A stretch of 64,000 nt of DNA from Ochotona curzoniae (lineage: Eukaryota; Chordata; Mammalia; Lagomorpha; Ochotonidae), in the NCBI RefSeq assembly GCF_017591425.1, contig NW_024466307.1, forward strand, positions 7,975,001 to 8,039,000, written 5' to 3'. Below the pieces are notes generated by a model. That model had not been told where the DNA came from, did not search any database, and saw only the letters and a list, made by a program, of their open reading frames with translations. Shown here one piece after another: positions 10,648-23,400 of this stretch. Each line of letters opens with the position of its first letter. Position 1 is the first letter of the stretch. The position numbers and the translations under genes are program-made.

Positions 10648-11974
10648 TTTTTGAACAGCGCCAAAATACAATAATTTGTATTTAGGAACTGAGATATCAA
10701 TGAGAAAACATCGTGTAAAGGACTGAAGCTAGTCACGATATGGTGGATGGGAACAAGGCAGCGGGAGCAAGGAAGGTTCATAATTATTGTTGTAGCTACA
10801 CCTGTGCTAAAGTAAATTAAGTTTTCACACTGAACAAGGAGAATCAATCTCTGAAAATTACCCTGGCAGCTAGAAATTCTGTGGAAGAGTTGCCATCCAC
10901 ATATGTACAATTAAAATAATAGAAATGTATATGTCAGTAGGTTTAAAATGTCTCTGGGACTTCACCTGAATGCTGACTCTCTGCAGAACCTTCACCCGCT
11001 GTCTTCTTGTCTTTTCCTCCAGATCCCAGTTTTCCCAGAATCAGGGAAGATCCTAAATCTTCTCAACAGAAAATATTTTGCCTACCTTGTTTTCAGAGCT
11101 TCTCTCCACTAATGCTTCGGCAGCCCCCACTGTGACTCCAGCAGCCTCAAGGAGCTCTGACCATAACCCATGCCATCACTGGGGGGTCGTTTATTTCAGG
11201 CAGTGTTGTCTCCCTAGATTTATTGAAAAGAACTTGATCTCATCTCTGGTTGAACAGACCTATCTCTTATCTCTCCTTACTTGCTACCCCCTCTTTCAGT
11301 AATGATTCTGAATATCAGTGGCAGTGATCCTCAATGCCTCTACCTTGAAATCCCCATGGCTCAATCCTCCCCGGATCTCATGAAGGGAAAAGAGGTTTCC
11401 GAGTACTGCAGTTTCTAATGATGTAACATGCAGTAGTTGCGGTTACTACTTTAAAACACCTTTCTTGGTGTAAGTGTGTGGAAGCACATTTTTCCTTATG
11501 TAATTTGGTTTGAGGATGTGTCAGTTTGACTGTTTTTTTTATGAGTTTAAAAAGAGTCCAAAAAGCTGCCCCAGCAAGATTGTGGTATTAAGTAGATTAA
11601 ATACAATGAAATATGTATCAAGCAAGAGATCATTATATGTGTTTCTGCTCATGTATTTCTTATTTACAGACCTATAAATTTTTGTTTAATAATATACTGA
11701 ATTCCCACACTTCCTCAGCATTTCTGAGAAATATACTATAAATATCCTCACCTGAAGGGTCTAAAGAGCATTCTCACATGTTCATGGAAACGTAAGCAAG
11801 ACACTAAAAGGGACCTTTCCCAGCTTCTTATTTCTACTTCAGATCCCACGGCCAGGGACCGCAAGGTGCTGGGCTTCTACATGGATACTCTCACTACACA
11901 GCACTAACCGTTTCCATTTCAGAAAGTTACATCGGGCAAGGCTGTTCTCCCGATGTGCTTAACAAGTGTAAAAG
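10648..11974. other. Unique sequence, nothing recognised
   Basis: Ordinary intergenic sequence. There is a mild pyrimidine-rich stretch near 11000-11300, but no recognisable exon, repeat or RNA. Confidence 0.5.
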
Positions 11975-11987
11975 CTGTTCATGTCAG

Positions 11988-12322
11988 GGCTGGCTGGCAT
12001 GGTGCAATCCCAGGCTACTGCTCTTCCTGTGCAGTGGGCAATCCATATGGGCATGGGTTTCTGCCTTGCTTGCTTCACTTCTGTTTTGGCTCCCTGTTTA
12101 TCATCTGGGAACGCAGCAGAGGACAGCTCAAGTCTTTGGGTCCTGCCCTTGTGGGAGACCCAAAAGAAGCTCCTGGCTCCTGGCCAGCTCAGTTCTGGCC
12201 ATTGTGATTATTTGGGGAAGTGAACCAGCCAATGAAGAACCTCTCTTTCAGTCTCTCTTTCTCTCTCTGTAAAATCTACCTTTCAAAAACTAAACAAAAG
12301 CAAATAATTTATAAAAAAAAAA
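11988..12322 (+). mobile_element. Old full-length C-type SINE
   Basis: The plus-strand element starts GGCTGGCTGGCATGG and has the internal CCATATGGGCATGGG and GGGAGACCCAAAAGAAGCTC blocks typical of C-SINEs. It ends in a CTTTCAAAA-type tail and an A run at 12313-12322. Many CpG sites have decayed to TG/CA. Near-matching 13-bp flanks (CTGTTCATGTCAG at 11975-11987, CTGCTCATTTCAG at 12323-12335; two differences) look like an aged target duplication. The three overlapping plus-strand frames at 11953-12272 are all within the SINE. Confidence 0.9.
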
Positions 12323-12335
12323 CTGCTCATTTCAG

Positions 12336-14208
12336 CATTCTTTGTATTTGCAATCCCCATGCCAATCAGTGAGTGGAATTAAAAATAATTGTATTACATT
12401 CAAGCAATAGATTATTAAATGGCAGTTAAAGTAAATAAATTAGATATTTCTTTAATGACGTCCATAGTTCTAGAAATTGTATTACTGAAAAAAAGCAACT
12501 TCTGGAATATGACCGAGAGTAAGATCTGATTGAAATACTTTCTGTTTGTGTTTGTGATTTTCTCTATTTATTCCCTGCAATACAGGATTAACTACAGCTG
12601 GTGATAATGCAGAAATATCATAGAAATTAAAAATTGATATGTGGACTACAAAGTAGGACATAAAAATTAGTGGCTGTTCTAGGTATATCATCTGTTTTAT
12701 CCAATATAGACGTTAGCAGGTTAATTGAGAGCAAAGCGACACTGAGTTTACCTTTCGTGATTCTGACTTTGATGACCACAGAGTAATAAGTGGAGAAAAG
12801 GAAAGTTGGGTCATTTGTTAAACAGCTGGTTCTCTGAGCTTTTATCTTTAACAAAGCTCCCATGAGTAGTAGTGTAGACATGTTTTACAGCAGGTAAATA
12901 AAGACACAATGTTGAGAGTTCTCAAAGTGATGGAAAAGGAGAGTGACTTGGAAAAATCTGTTCAATGAAATAATAGCTGAAAACTTTCCCCATTTGGAAA
13001 AAGGAAGAACACTCAATAGCAGGAAGCCCAAGTGATCTCAAGGAATATTTTTAATTCTGTTAGGAAAGAGTAGAAACATACATAGCCAAATAAGCATGCA
13101 AGTTTATCATAAAATATAACCAGAATTTCTAACATCTTAGTTATTCATTTTTAGGAAATATATTGTATAAAAGATCTTCTTCTCGGTAATATTCCAGAAG
13201 TTGCAGCCAGGGAGGGAGTAGGGCCAAAACACTCCCTTTTTGTTTTACTGAATACTTAAAACAAGATGATTTTTTTTGCACTTTGATTAAACAAAATGCA
13301 ATTAACCAATATGGACTGAATTTCCCAAGATGATTTCTTTTGCATTTATGTCAACAGAATTAGGTAGTGCCTAAGTATGAATAAATAATGTATTATTTAT
13401 AACGATTCCATAGCAGGTGCTCAAGATATGATTTCCATTAGATGAAAGAAAGATAAATGATATTCTTTTAAAAATGCATTAACATGAAGGTGACGCTAAC
13501 TAGTAATAGCATAGGTATTATGTTAATAAAGCTTATGGATAAGTAGCAATAGATACTTGATTTATAATTTTTTAAATATCCATGAAATAAGTTTTTGGAA
13601 AAATAGCTGGGCTCATAATTACTTTTTGTTCTTGTACTATAAAATCTGTTGTATCAAAGTAGCCATATTTTATTTCTCAAAATGGCCTTAAAATTTATTG
13701 ATGCTGATTGCATTTGCCGTTGCTCCTTCCTCTGCTTGCTCTCTTAACCTGTCATGACCTGCAAAAAGCATCAAGATAAGGAGCCCAGGAAAGAGAAGAT
13801 TGGCACCATTTTCTGTTGGGATTCGTTTTCACATAAGGAACTATAAGTAAGTTGTTTTCTGTCTCAGAGTTTGTTACAAAGATGCATTCATTGTATAAAA
13901 TTGTTGCTTCAGGATTTTGAAACTTAGACAAAAAACGACTTTCAATTCTTGATTATAGCTTCTCAAAATACACAGTATAATTACTGTTGAAATCATGATT
14001 ATATTCTAAGACCTTGTTTCACAGCCATTCAAACTTTCTCTTGCTTTTAACTTCTGAAATTTTAGTCACATTTTTCAGAATAAAGGTGAAATTTGTGGTA
14101 GAGATGAGAAACACAGGACATTATCAAGAATACAAAATATTTCCAGTATATTTATGTTTGAATTTTGAACATTATAAAACTGTGTCTTTTTAATTAAGAA
14201 GGCATTTT
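12336..14208. other. Unique AT-rich sequence with a possible faint L1 remnant
   Basis: Around 12395-12450 the phrase ATTAAATGGCAGTTAAAG resembles the 'one image per insertion' 3' UTR segment of old L1 elements, but it is too short to be sure. The remainder is AT-rich and unrecognised. Confidence 0.35.
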
Positions 14209-14505
14209 GGGGCCTGGTGTGGTAGCCTGGTGGCTAAAGTCCTTGCTTTGCATGCACCAGGATCCCTAATGGGCACTGGTTCTAATCCCGGTGGTCCTGC
14301 TTCCCATCCAGCTTCCTGCTTGTGGCCTGGGAAAACAGAAGACAACCCAAAGTTTTGGAACTCTGTACCTATGTGGGAGACCTGAAAGAGGTTCCTCTCT
14401 TCAGATCAGCTTAGCTCTGGTGGATGGAAGATCTTCCTCTCTATATCTCTTCCTCTCTGTATACCTGACTTTGCAATAAAAATAAATACATCTTTAAATA
14501 AAAAA
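14209..14505 (+). mobile_element. C-type SINE, 3' half internally shortened
   Basis: It begins GGGGCCTGGTGTGGTAGCC, has a tRNA-like head with a B box (GGTTCTAATCCC at 14278-14289), and ends TTTGCAATAAAAATAAATA. The stretch before GGATGGAAGATCTTCC is shorter than in other copies, so part of the body is deleted. Flanks AAGAAGGCATTTT (14196-14208) and AAGAAGACACTCT (14504-14516) are probably a decayed target duplication. The open frame at 14291-14479 is internal to it. Confidence 0.92.
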
Positions 14506-15263
14506 GAAGACACTCTGGGGTTATTTAATCTCAATAGAGTTCTTACATTCCAATCCTTTTATTCCAGGTAAGTATATGTATGTTATATAGATTATTTCCT
14601 TCTTGTACATGGTCATACATTCTTTACTTGCTCTAGTTTGTTTCTGGGAAAATTAACTCTGTGAAGAGGAGCTTTTATTTCTGTTCTAGCACGTAACAGA
14701 CCTTCAAAATGAGCTGAATGAATAAGTTGATAAACAAGTCAATCACTTCATATCAGATTTTACAAAAATTAGATGGTGCAAAATTTTCTGTTGATTTTCA
14801 AATAAGAACTACCAGGAACAGATAGGTCAAATAGATGTAAGAAAACTAACAACACGTGACATCACAAAGCCGCGCTGACAGCGTTTACGCAGCGCAGTCT
14901 TTGCTCAAGACGCAGTGGCGTGAAGACTTCTGTTTGTGAAGCTTAAAGTGATGCTGTACTTGGTACTCATGTCAATGGATGGTCGGGAACCGCTAGGGAA
15001 CATATGAGGATTTGTCAAAAGATTTATCCTCCCTCTGCCTCACACCACCAACCCCAATATGTGCCGGCCCCCAAGTCCCCAAGCTCTCATCAATTTTCTT
15101 GGGGTGTTAATTTATTGCAGTTTTCTTTAACAAATTTGTTTCACTGTAATATCAAGTTTGTGCTAGTCCACGGTGTGAAGTATTGTGCCTCTTGCATTTT
15201 ATCCGCATATAAGGCATCCAACATGTGTGGGAGACAGGATTGTTGTTTCTGTTTATTCATTTA
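14506..15263. other. Unique sequence; possible L2/MIR tail near 14690
   Basis: Sequence near 14685-14735 (GAGCTGAATGAATAAG) has the look of an ancient L2/MIR 3' end. At 14870-14925 there is a small CpG group (AAAGCCGCGCTGACAGCG, then CGCAGCGCAG). Nothing else is identified. Confidence 0.35.
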
Positions 15264-15580
15264 AATTTTTCAAGATGTATTCATTTGAAAGGTAGAAGGA
15301 GAGCGAAAGAGAGAGAGAGAGAGATTCCTTCTGCTGGTTTGCTGGTCAGGTGCTCATAACAGCCAGTGTTGTATCAGGCTGAAGCCAGGAATTAGGAACT
15401 CAATTCCTGTCCCCTTATGGGTGACAGGGACACAGGTGCTTTCAACTGCTTCCTCCCAGGCTCACCATTAGCAAGAAGCTGAAGCAGAAGCTAGGGCAGG
15501 AATGGATCCCAAACGCTTCAATTCAATACATGGTGAAGTAGGCATTCCAAGTAATGGCTCAACCCTCTGTGTTACAACCC
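15264..15580 (-). mobile_element. Old C-type SINE
   Basis: Minus-strand copy: the left T-rich tail gives CATTTGAAAGGTAGAAGGAG, then a GA-rich stretch, AAGCCAGGAATTAGGAAC and the tRNA-like end near GGCTCAACCC. Heavily diverged, and the CpGs are lost. Confidence 0.85.
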
Positions 15581-16445
15581 ACCACCTGGAAGAGACATTG
15601 TAGCAGAAATGTTTGTCATTTCCTCTGAGAAGAAGCCAAGAAGAATTTTAGTTTATAAAATTTAGCCTAGAGCTCAGGAAAGAAGCCTGCATTGCACATA
15701 CACATTTGAGAAACCTCAGTATCTACTGCAGTTGTTGAGCACCTGAAGCTTCTAAGTGTCAAACGGGCACCAAAGCAAGAACAAAGTCCCGAGAAATCTT
15801 CGGGGTGGGAGAAGGTGGTCAGCCATTAAGGAGAGACAAGCATCAGAGGATCTAGAAAAACAACAGAGAGGCAAGCAAGGAAGCAGAGGATGATACTGTT
15901 AGGTGGCAGCATACATGTTGACATTGACCATGTGCAGAGGAAGAGAAAGCTATTCAGTCCAAGAACCCCAGGGAGAGGCAAGTACAGAGTAAGTAAAGAA
16001 AACACAAAAAGTGAGCAGAACGTTGCGGCTCAAGCAGCAACTTGGAGACAAAAACAGCAGTGGAGAAAACACAAACCTTTTTCTAATAACTTTTTTTTCA
16101 AAGCTAAGGGTGGTGGACGGTGGTAACTAAAGGTAGTTTTGCCTTAACAATGAAGTGATTAGGTTGAGAGACAATTAGCATTGGTAGTAAAGAGATTTAG
16201 AGATGGTCCAGTTGAATGTGGTCTACACCTTCCGAGCTTTCTGAATCCTTGGGCGTCTGATGATTTCCACCTCTCTTCTTTTGGCAGGTGTGTTGAACAC
16301 ATCTGTAAGCATGACTTCTCATCTGCACCATTTCTCCAGGTTTCCACCTATTTTCATTGTAATTCACGTAAGTGTTTTTTTGATTTCCATTGAGGTTTCT
16401 CCTTTGAACCAAAGATTTTTATGAAACATATTTTAGGTTTTAAAA
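15581..16445. other. Unique sequence, nothing recognised
   Basis: No identifiable repeat or gene. Overlapping short frames on both strands around 16159-16412 have no domains. Confidence 0.45.
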
Positions 16446-16690
16446 CTATTTTTATTGTAATTTATTTGACACATAGAGTGAGACACATTTGCGAATGTAC
16501 ACACACGCACACACACACAGCAATCTTCAGGCTGTTCATTCATTCATGTGACTGCAATGGCGTTGGAAATAAGGAAATCCATCCTGGTCTCTCATGAGTA
16601 CCAGCAATGCCAGGCACTTGGGTCACCTTCCCCTGCTTTTCCCAGGTGCATTAGCAGGAACCTGAATCATAATGGAGCTGTCAGGATAAT
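16446..16690 (-). mobile_element. Old truncated C-type SINE with an internal CA tract
   Basis: Minus-strand copy recognised by TTTATTTGACACATAGAGTG, the TGACTGCAATGG block, TTTTCCCAGG and CAGGAACCTGAATCAT. The GA-rich segment has been replaced by an (AC)n tract at 16499-16519. The tRNA-like end is missing after about 16690. Confidence 0.75.
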
Positions 16691-17649
16691 TTTTAAATAT
16701 TTGAAGATTTTACAGTGGATGACACAGCTTCCTCTAAACAATGGTAATGCTTTATAAATTTTGAGTCATGCTTTTTGGTTCCTCCCACAGTCAGTGTTGC
16801 TGTCCCTTTGATGTGTTGGGAAGCACATGTACTCAGAACTTGTCGATTCTAGGACAATTGACGCCTTTGGAAGCACATATATTCAAAAATCTTGTTAATT
16901 CCATGTCAATTCAGTCAAGTTATTCATCTTTTTGTGTTTGTTTGCTGATGTGAAATTTTGTCCTTTGTTTTTGGAAAAGTTCTTAATTTTATTTTCTTGG
17001 TAGTCCTTGGAAATTTTCCATCAGTTTTAGCTATTACCCCATTGTTTTTTGGCCTCTGTCATCTCTGTTTTGGATACTCAAGTTGTGACTGTCTTGGTCG
17101 ATTGCCAATGCTTTGGGCAGCTGTTATATAACATTCCTTTGTACTTCTCTTGGTTTTATTGACTGGGGAAGTTGTTGCCTAAGGTGCTGCATCATCATTA
17201 CTGGAAGTGCCATTTCTACTTGCACTTTAGAAGACTGTATATTGGTACCGGTATTAATTAGCATGTTGGGTTATTCTCTTCAGCAAAGTGAGTCTGTTTT
17301 CAGGAATTGAAAGATAGGCTGTGTGGATGCCAAGAGCAATCCTCAAGGTGCCCGGAAGCTTGTTTCACGCACAGAGTGCCTGAAATAAACCACATGACCT
17401 CAAGGTCAAAAGAATTATCTTAAATTTAGTATATTGATTTTAGAATTCTATTGATAACTTAAGAGAAAGCATGATATGTCTTTTGTGGTTTAAAATTCAG
17501 CAAAATAGAAAGACAATTTAAATGAAGTAAAACAAGGCAAGAAAGTTGAGGAGAAATGACTGAAGTATTAATGTGCTTATTTTGCATTATAAGTAGTTAA
17601 TTAATATGAAAATTAATTTTAAACGTTTGATGTATATATCAAATGCATG
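16691..17649. other. T-rich unassigned sequence, possibly an old repeat
   Basis: T-rich sequence at 16750-17330 has a run of short plus-strand open frames (16548-16757, 16768-16953, 17113-17310) without domains. The composition could suit an old L1 3' UTR or LTR, but I cannot match a family. Confidence 0.3.
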
Positions 17650-17912
17650 TCCACACACACACAGAATGAGAGAGAGAGCGACTATCTATTGGTCCACCCC
17701 TCCAATGCCTGCAACAGGCAGCTGGGCCACACTACTGCACTGGGATCTCCCACATGGGTGGTAGCAACCCAAGCACGTGGGTCGTCTTCTTTGGCTCTCA
17801 GGCACATTAACAAAAAGCTGGACTGGAAGCAGAGTATCTGGCACATGAGATAACCCTCGGATATGGAATGTAGGTATCCCAGTGAGGGCTTAACCCACCT
17901 CACCAGTCCCCC
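17650..17912 (-). mobile_element. Old C-type SINE
   Basis: Minus-strand copy recognised by GAATGAGAGAGAGAGCG, ACTGGGATCTCCCACATGGG, AAAAGCTGGACTGGAAGC and the tRNA-like end GGGCTTAACCCACC. Diverged; the short frames at 17647-17853 and 17682-17903 are internal. Confidence 0.85.
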
Positions 17913-18390
17913 GTGGCCTTACTTCCCTGTATCTCTCTCACTCTTCTGTTTCTTCATTTATTTACCCGTGTTTGAGAAAACAGGATTGCTAAGTTTTTAA
18001 AAGCACTATCTGATTCTCTGGCACATGTACACATCTGTTGATGATTACATTAGATTAATTAACATATTTCTCTGTTAGGACTGACTGAGCGTTTCTTTTT
18101 CTCTAACAATGATTTTTTTTTCTTGGTTGCCTTGGAATTCATCCTTTAGCCTTTTTTCTCTCTTGAAATCAAGGTGATTTTTTTAAGAACAAGCACCCCC
18201 TCTACAAAGTGTTCTTAACTGTTTGCTTCATACCTTCTCAGATTGTAGTCTGCCATGTGGTGCCTTGTTAGAAAAGTCTTACACCATATTACCATTATTT
18301 CGTGGAAGTGCTCCCTGCTTTACCAGGATTATAAATTCCTTGACAACAAAAGTTGTTAAGTGTTCTTAAAATCAAGCTTTTAGAGGCATT
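17913..18390. other. Unique T-rich sequence, nothing recognised
   Basis: Several T runs, and no repeat family or gene recognised. Confidence 0.45.
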
Positions 18391-18636
18391 TTAAAGAATG
18401 CATTATTTTTTTTTCACTTGAAATGCAGATTCACAGAGAGAGGGAGAGAGTGAGATCTTCCACCTGCTAGTTCACTCCCCAACTGGTTGCAATGTCCAGA
18501 TCTGAATTCATCCAAAGCCAGACCATACTCAGAGAGCTGGGTTGGAAGTAGAGATGCCAGGACCAAGACCACACCCGTGTGGCATGCTGGCACCACATAT
18601 TGAGGACTAAGCAGAAGAGTCACCATACAAGTGCCT
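18391..18636 (-). mobile_element. Old C-type SINE, internally deleted
   Basis: Minus-strand copy: ACTTGAAATGCAGATTCACAG, the GATCTTCCACCTGCTAG block, CACTCCCCAACTGG and AGAGCTGGGTTGGAAG. The middle block seen in complete copies (GGTCTCCCA...GGTGCAGGG) is absent, so the body is shortened. Confidence 0.82.
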
Positions 18637-19276
18637 ATTAGAAGCAACTTTTAGGGGATGTTTTTGTGCTCAGTGTCAGCAAGCATCTAAGGAAAGATGC
18701 TGCTCTGTGTAGGTGCTGTACCATTTGTTAAGCTTGTGAAGTCAAGGAGAGGTTCCCAGAATCTGGCAAAGATGATTGCTTGACAGTTACTATACACAGT
18801 AATTTAGAAGAGAGCAGCCATTGTGTTCTATCTGTGATGTGTGGCTACACAAATCCACCAAGATGCCAGGCCGTCCCACTCAGTCTCATAGTGACGATGC
18901 TGCCACACACTGACATCCCCTGGCCATCAGGAGCAAGGCTCAACCATAGTCATGCCTCCTCGGTCCTTGTCCCTTTCTGCTTCTAGGAGTTTTACGGTGT
19001 TTTCACACCATAAGGCAGTATATAGATCTTTTATGTTTTTTAAACATTAATTGGATTTTCTTTTGTTCATTCATTGTATTCAAAGAACAAAAAAATGATT
19101 ACCTGTCCAAATGTGAAAGAATAAATTCATTTTGGGAATTAGTTATTTCTTCTCACTCTTTATTGGCTAATTAGAAAAATGCTTAGCCTTAGAATACACT
19201 ATAATTTGAAAATCAATTTAATATATGAGAGTAACATGAAAGGTCTATGGAAAAATGGAATTTAAAGTGTGAGTTT
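18637..19276. other. Unique sequence, nothing recognised
   Basis: No repeat or gene recognised; the frame at 18780-18986 has no domain. Confidence 0.45.
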
Positions 19277-19590
19277 AGGGGTATGCAATTGGCTTAGTGG
19301 TTTAAAAAGACCCCAGTTTTACTGGAATAAAACTCAACATCTCAGATATAGGACTGGGGTCTATGGTTTATTTCACATTTTACTGTCTGTCGTCACCCAG
19401 ATCTTTATTCCAAGATCTTGACTACAATTGCCTGTTAATGCAGAACTTGCGGGCAGCAGGTGATGGCTAGGGTGGCTGGGACACCTGGGTTAAGGTCCAG
19501 TCAGGTCTAGCCCTGGCTGCCATGAACTTTTGAAGCATGAATGGATGTGGGTGCAAATGTATGTCTACCTTCAAATAAATAAGTACATCA
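19277..19590 (+). mobile_element. Very old, rearranged C-type SINE
   Basis: The end (ACCTTCAAATAAATAAG) and the blocks GGCAGCAGGTGATGGC, ACCTGGGTTAAG and TAGCCCTGGCTGCC fit an older lagomorph C-SINE subfamily. The 5' third is poorly preserved and there are internal losses. Confidence 0.6.
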
Positions 19591-22500
19591 CCAACTATTT
19601 TAAAGCATGAGTTTATTTTGCTACCAAAAGGTTTTGAAACTCATGCATTGATTTTCATTTTTCATATATTGTGAAAGAATTATTTTGCATAATATTTTGG
19701 AGAAATAAGGACTAAAGTAAGCTCATACATTTAATTTTGTTGTTCGACACAGTTTTTAAATAAATGTTCTTCTATACTATTATTTTCCTACATTGCTTCC
19801 TTTTTTCTATGAGTTTCACTGACTTAGCTGTATTTCATATTATTTCTGATTTTTTATGTTGATTTCTCTTTGAGATAAATGCAAGATTAATATATTTCAG
19901 ACATCATTCCTTTATCAAAATGCTGCATAAATTCCTCTTGGCTTCCAGATAGGTGTGAAAACCTTGTTAGAAAAAAAAAAAGTTCGAAGAAATTAAAAAA
20001 CTAGTTTAAAGAAAAAAGTACTAAATGGATAGGCAAAATAACGTAGTTCACATCCATTTACATTTAAACTGCGATTTTCGTACTTTATTTCTTTCATGTT
20101 ACAGCAATGTATTGGTTTATAAGCAAACATTTGAATGAAATTTAGCACCATGGTTTCTACACTGTACATGAATTTTTGTATTTTTGCAAGAATACTTATC
20201 ACTTTTTTTTTGTTGTCAGTTACGAACTGCTCAGGTCTTTACTGAGTTCTGGTAAGAATCTGACCTTTCAGGATTCCTTGTTGCTGTTAGGGGGTGGACA
20301 TGTTCTTTGCATTGCTATCTTGCACCATGGCCCTTGAACTCCACCAGGATTCTCTCTTGCCTTTCATTCTGCTCATTTGTTGGGTTTGATCACACTCTTT
20401 GTATTTAAGTACATCGTTTCCTTTCAGTGTCCTGCACACATGGGGTGTGATTTGCTGGGATGGATGCCATCTGGGTGCGATGTGTTGGGACTCTCCTGCC
20501 CCCAGTAGACATCCACTCCGTTTTTATAAAGTACACCCATTTGTTCCTGCCTTTCTGTTGAAGAAAACTCTCCCTTCTGGTGTTTTCTAATCGATGCACA
20601 ATCTCTTCAGTTTGCAGAATTTTAACCCATCTCCCTCCTTTTTGTGTATTTAAATATTTTATAGTGAGTGCCTATCAAAATAAACTTGCAGTATTTTTCA
20701 ATGTCATCCATATCTTGTGAACGTTTTAGCTCACAAGCAAGGTTAAAAAAAAGCCGAAACAATTTATTGTCTTCTGTCCGCGTCATGTACAGGAGGTTAG
20801 CATGCTGCTTTATCCCAGCCTGAAGTAACAGACTTGATATAGCATGATGCTTGGTTCATTTTAAACAGATATTCTACTTAATACCAAGGTTGAGAAACTC
20901 CTGCCAAGTCTAATAGGCATACATGCTTTCAGGTAAATAGAGCTCATAACGTTACAGCCCAGAACAGCAGGGGTTGAGTCAACTAAATTTTTTATTATAG
21001 TCATTTAGAAATTCATTTAAATATTGCTCATCATCATCCATTGATCTCGCCATCTTTCATAGGAGCTGGGAGGCAAGGGGATGTATAAATGCATTGAAAT
21101 CTATCAGATGGCTTATGCAAAATTTCCTGGTACAATGTGATGATTCCATTTTATGGTTTGTTTTAAACTGTAGCAGTACTGAAGTAAATTTCATTTCCAC
21201 ACAGAATGATGTATCTTGGTTAGTTCTAGTTCCTTGAAGTTGATTGCTGTAATGAATTTCTCCCTTATTGATCTACAAGTTAATCCCTTCAAAGTCAATA
21301 AGTTTATGTACATAATAATACAAATACACATTTCTGTTGTTTCTGGCTCAGTGCATTCTTGCAGAAAGAAACGTTTTTTCCTGCTTAATGGATGAAAATC
21401 ATTGCTTAGAACTGGGAGCATGGTAAATGTTCATTTGCATTGAGCGAACCAAGTTAGGAATGTTAAGCTTCAGCTTAATCTAGCCGTATTTATGTTCTGT
21501 GATACAAACATGAATTCTGGAGCAAATCGCATCTTACATTGCTCAAAAAATATTATATCTTCTATCATTTTTCACATGAAGGATTATGAAAATTTCTACT
21601 GCACTTTATGCCTCTGTGAGAATTTGGTTTGTGTAGCTTGATACAGATTTGTTGTTCACCCAGAAATTTTGCCCTCCTAAACCCTATTGCCTGTCATAAA
21701 CATCAATGATTTTAAAGAAGCACCTATCAAAGAAAATTTAGGACTACTTGCTGGCACTTCTATATTGCTTTCATTAGAAATAGTATTACATACACAATAT
21801 GAAACAGGATTTTGTTTTGGTTTCAGTAAAGAGCTGAACTCTAATCTCTTCACAACCGTGTTGAGACCACTTTAATAATGAAAAGATGCCAAGTTAGAAA
21901 ATTACAGATTCTGCTATGTTGATTTCATTGTGATATGAGGTATCTCAAAAAGCTAATTAAAAGATATGCTTATTTTGAAATCCAAAAGTATTTTTTCATA
22001 GTATGCATTTCCATGAACTTATGAAGACCCCATATATGCATGAATTTTAATTTTATTTGCAAAAAGGCAAGTATGTTTTTAAATTCTACCTTCCACAGGT
22101 ATTTGAAGTAGCTTCATGTTTGCCACTCATGTTTGGTCCCTGCTTGTTGGAGACAGTAGACCATGAGAAGTTCAGTTTCATTTTAAGGCCTTTGTTATTT
22201 TTTGTGGAGTCTTTGTGACAAGAAGAGATGTTTATTCAATATTACAAGGGTCATTGCCTTGCATATTACATTTCTACTTATTCCAAGATATACTTGAGTT
22301 TTTGGAGGGATTCCTGGAGGAAAAATTGTGTTTTGTTATCCACTCGATATTCCGACACTCAGCCTGCTGTGTAAATGCTTAAGGGCACACAGTAAAAATT
22401 TGTTGAATTAACTTGTACAGTGGTTTCCTCCAGTGAGAAATATACAGAGTTAATTCGGTAGTTGAGATGCTGACCATGTGAAAAGGACCTGGTGTACTTC

Positions 22501-23187
22501 ATGTTAGAATCAAACATGTGCTTGCTCAGAAGGTTTACGGAGAGCTTCCCTTTGGGCTGCAGGTGGGAGTCACCAAGGAGGAGGAACTAGAGTTGAGGCC
22601 TGAGTAGCTTGCGCCCTCCGTTAGCTCACTGGTGCCTAACTGCAAATTCGATGATTAGCCATTTCTGGGTTCCTACTGCCCATCGTAATGGCTCATGAAC
22701 ATTTGCCAAAGGACTGTTAGTTGAAGACAGTTGAAAGTGTTTTTTTTTATCAGTGTATAAAATATACACATTTATGAAATTGCATATCCAGGCAAGAAAG
22801 AGTTGTGGGACCATCTCAACCATATGAATCAGTCATGTCTTGAAGTGTAAGCCACATTATGAAATGCAAGTTATAATTATGGCTCTGTAAGATTCATACA
22901 AGTTAAATCATCTCTCTTGGGCTTAGATGATAATATCCCCCAAAAGATAAAAAATATAGCCATAACCCATTTTTTTTTGTGGCAGCTGAGGTGGTTGTAT
23001 ATATGGAAATGCCTAATTAACTGCCTTCTGTAGAAATTTCATTAAAATTTTTTAAAAGGCAAAATGAAAGTGAAATGACCTGTTGAATCTAGAAAGAACC
23101 CGACTCTAGTTTAAGGAATTAGATGGTGCTCAGAAATTGCTCTACAACTTTCATAGGAATTACTTAAATAATGTATTGTCTATGTCT
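19591..23187. other. 3.6 kb of unique sequence
   Basis: No SINE is present. T-rich sequence at 20210-20700 may be an old L1 or LTR remnant but matches nothing I can name. At 22375-22412, GTAAAAATTTGTTGAATTAA resembles the 3' end of an ancient L2/MIR. Short frames at 20399-20599, 21191-21421 and 21687-21875 lack domains. Confidence 0.4.
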
Positions 23188-23400
23188 TTTTAAAAGAAGG
23201 ATTTACTTATTTATTTGAAAGTCTGAGTGAGTGAGAGGGAAAGCATGAGAGAAAGAGGGAGAAAGAGAGAGAAAGAGAGAGATTTTTCATTTACTGTTGC
23301 TACAATGGCCAACCAGGAGCTTCTTCCAAGTTTTCAATGTGTAGATGAGGTTCAAATGTTTGGACCTTCTGCTGATGCTTTCATCTGCCTTATGAATTCA
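23188..23400 (-). mobile_element. Old 5'-truncated C-type SINE
   Basis: Minus-strand copy with a TTTACTTATTTATTTGAAAG tail, a long GA-rich segment (23221-23282) and AACCAGGAGCTTCTTCC. The tRNA-like end cannot be recognised and the right boundary is approximate. The frame at 23227-23415 is internal. Confidence 0.7.

Noticed and set aside
10309..10671. 120-codon minus-strand frame and other frames at 10279-10685
   Set aside because: They lie inside the young C-SINE; near-identical frames recur in the SINE at 34406. SINEs do not encode protein.
20142..20165. REST/NRSF-like text (TTTAGCACCATGG)
   Set aside because: Only the left half of the motif matches; the right half (CAG-CGC part) is absent.
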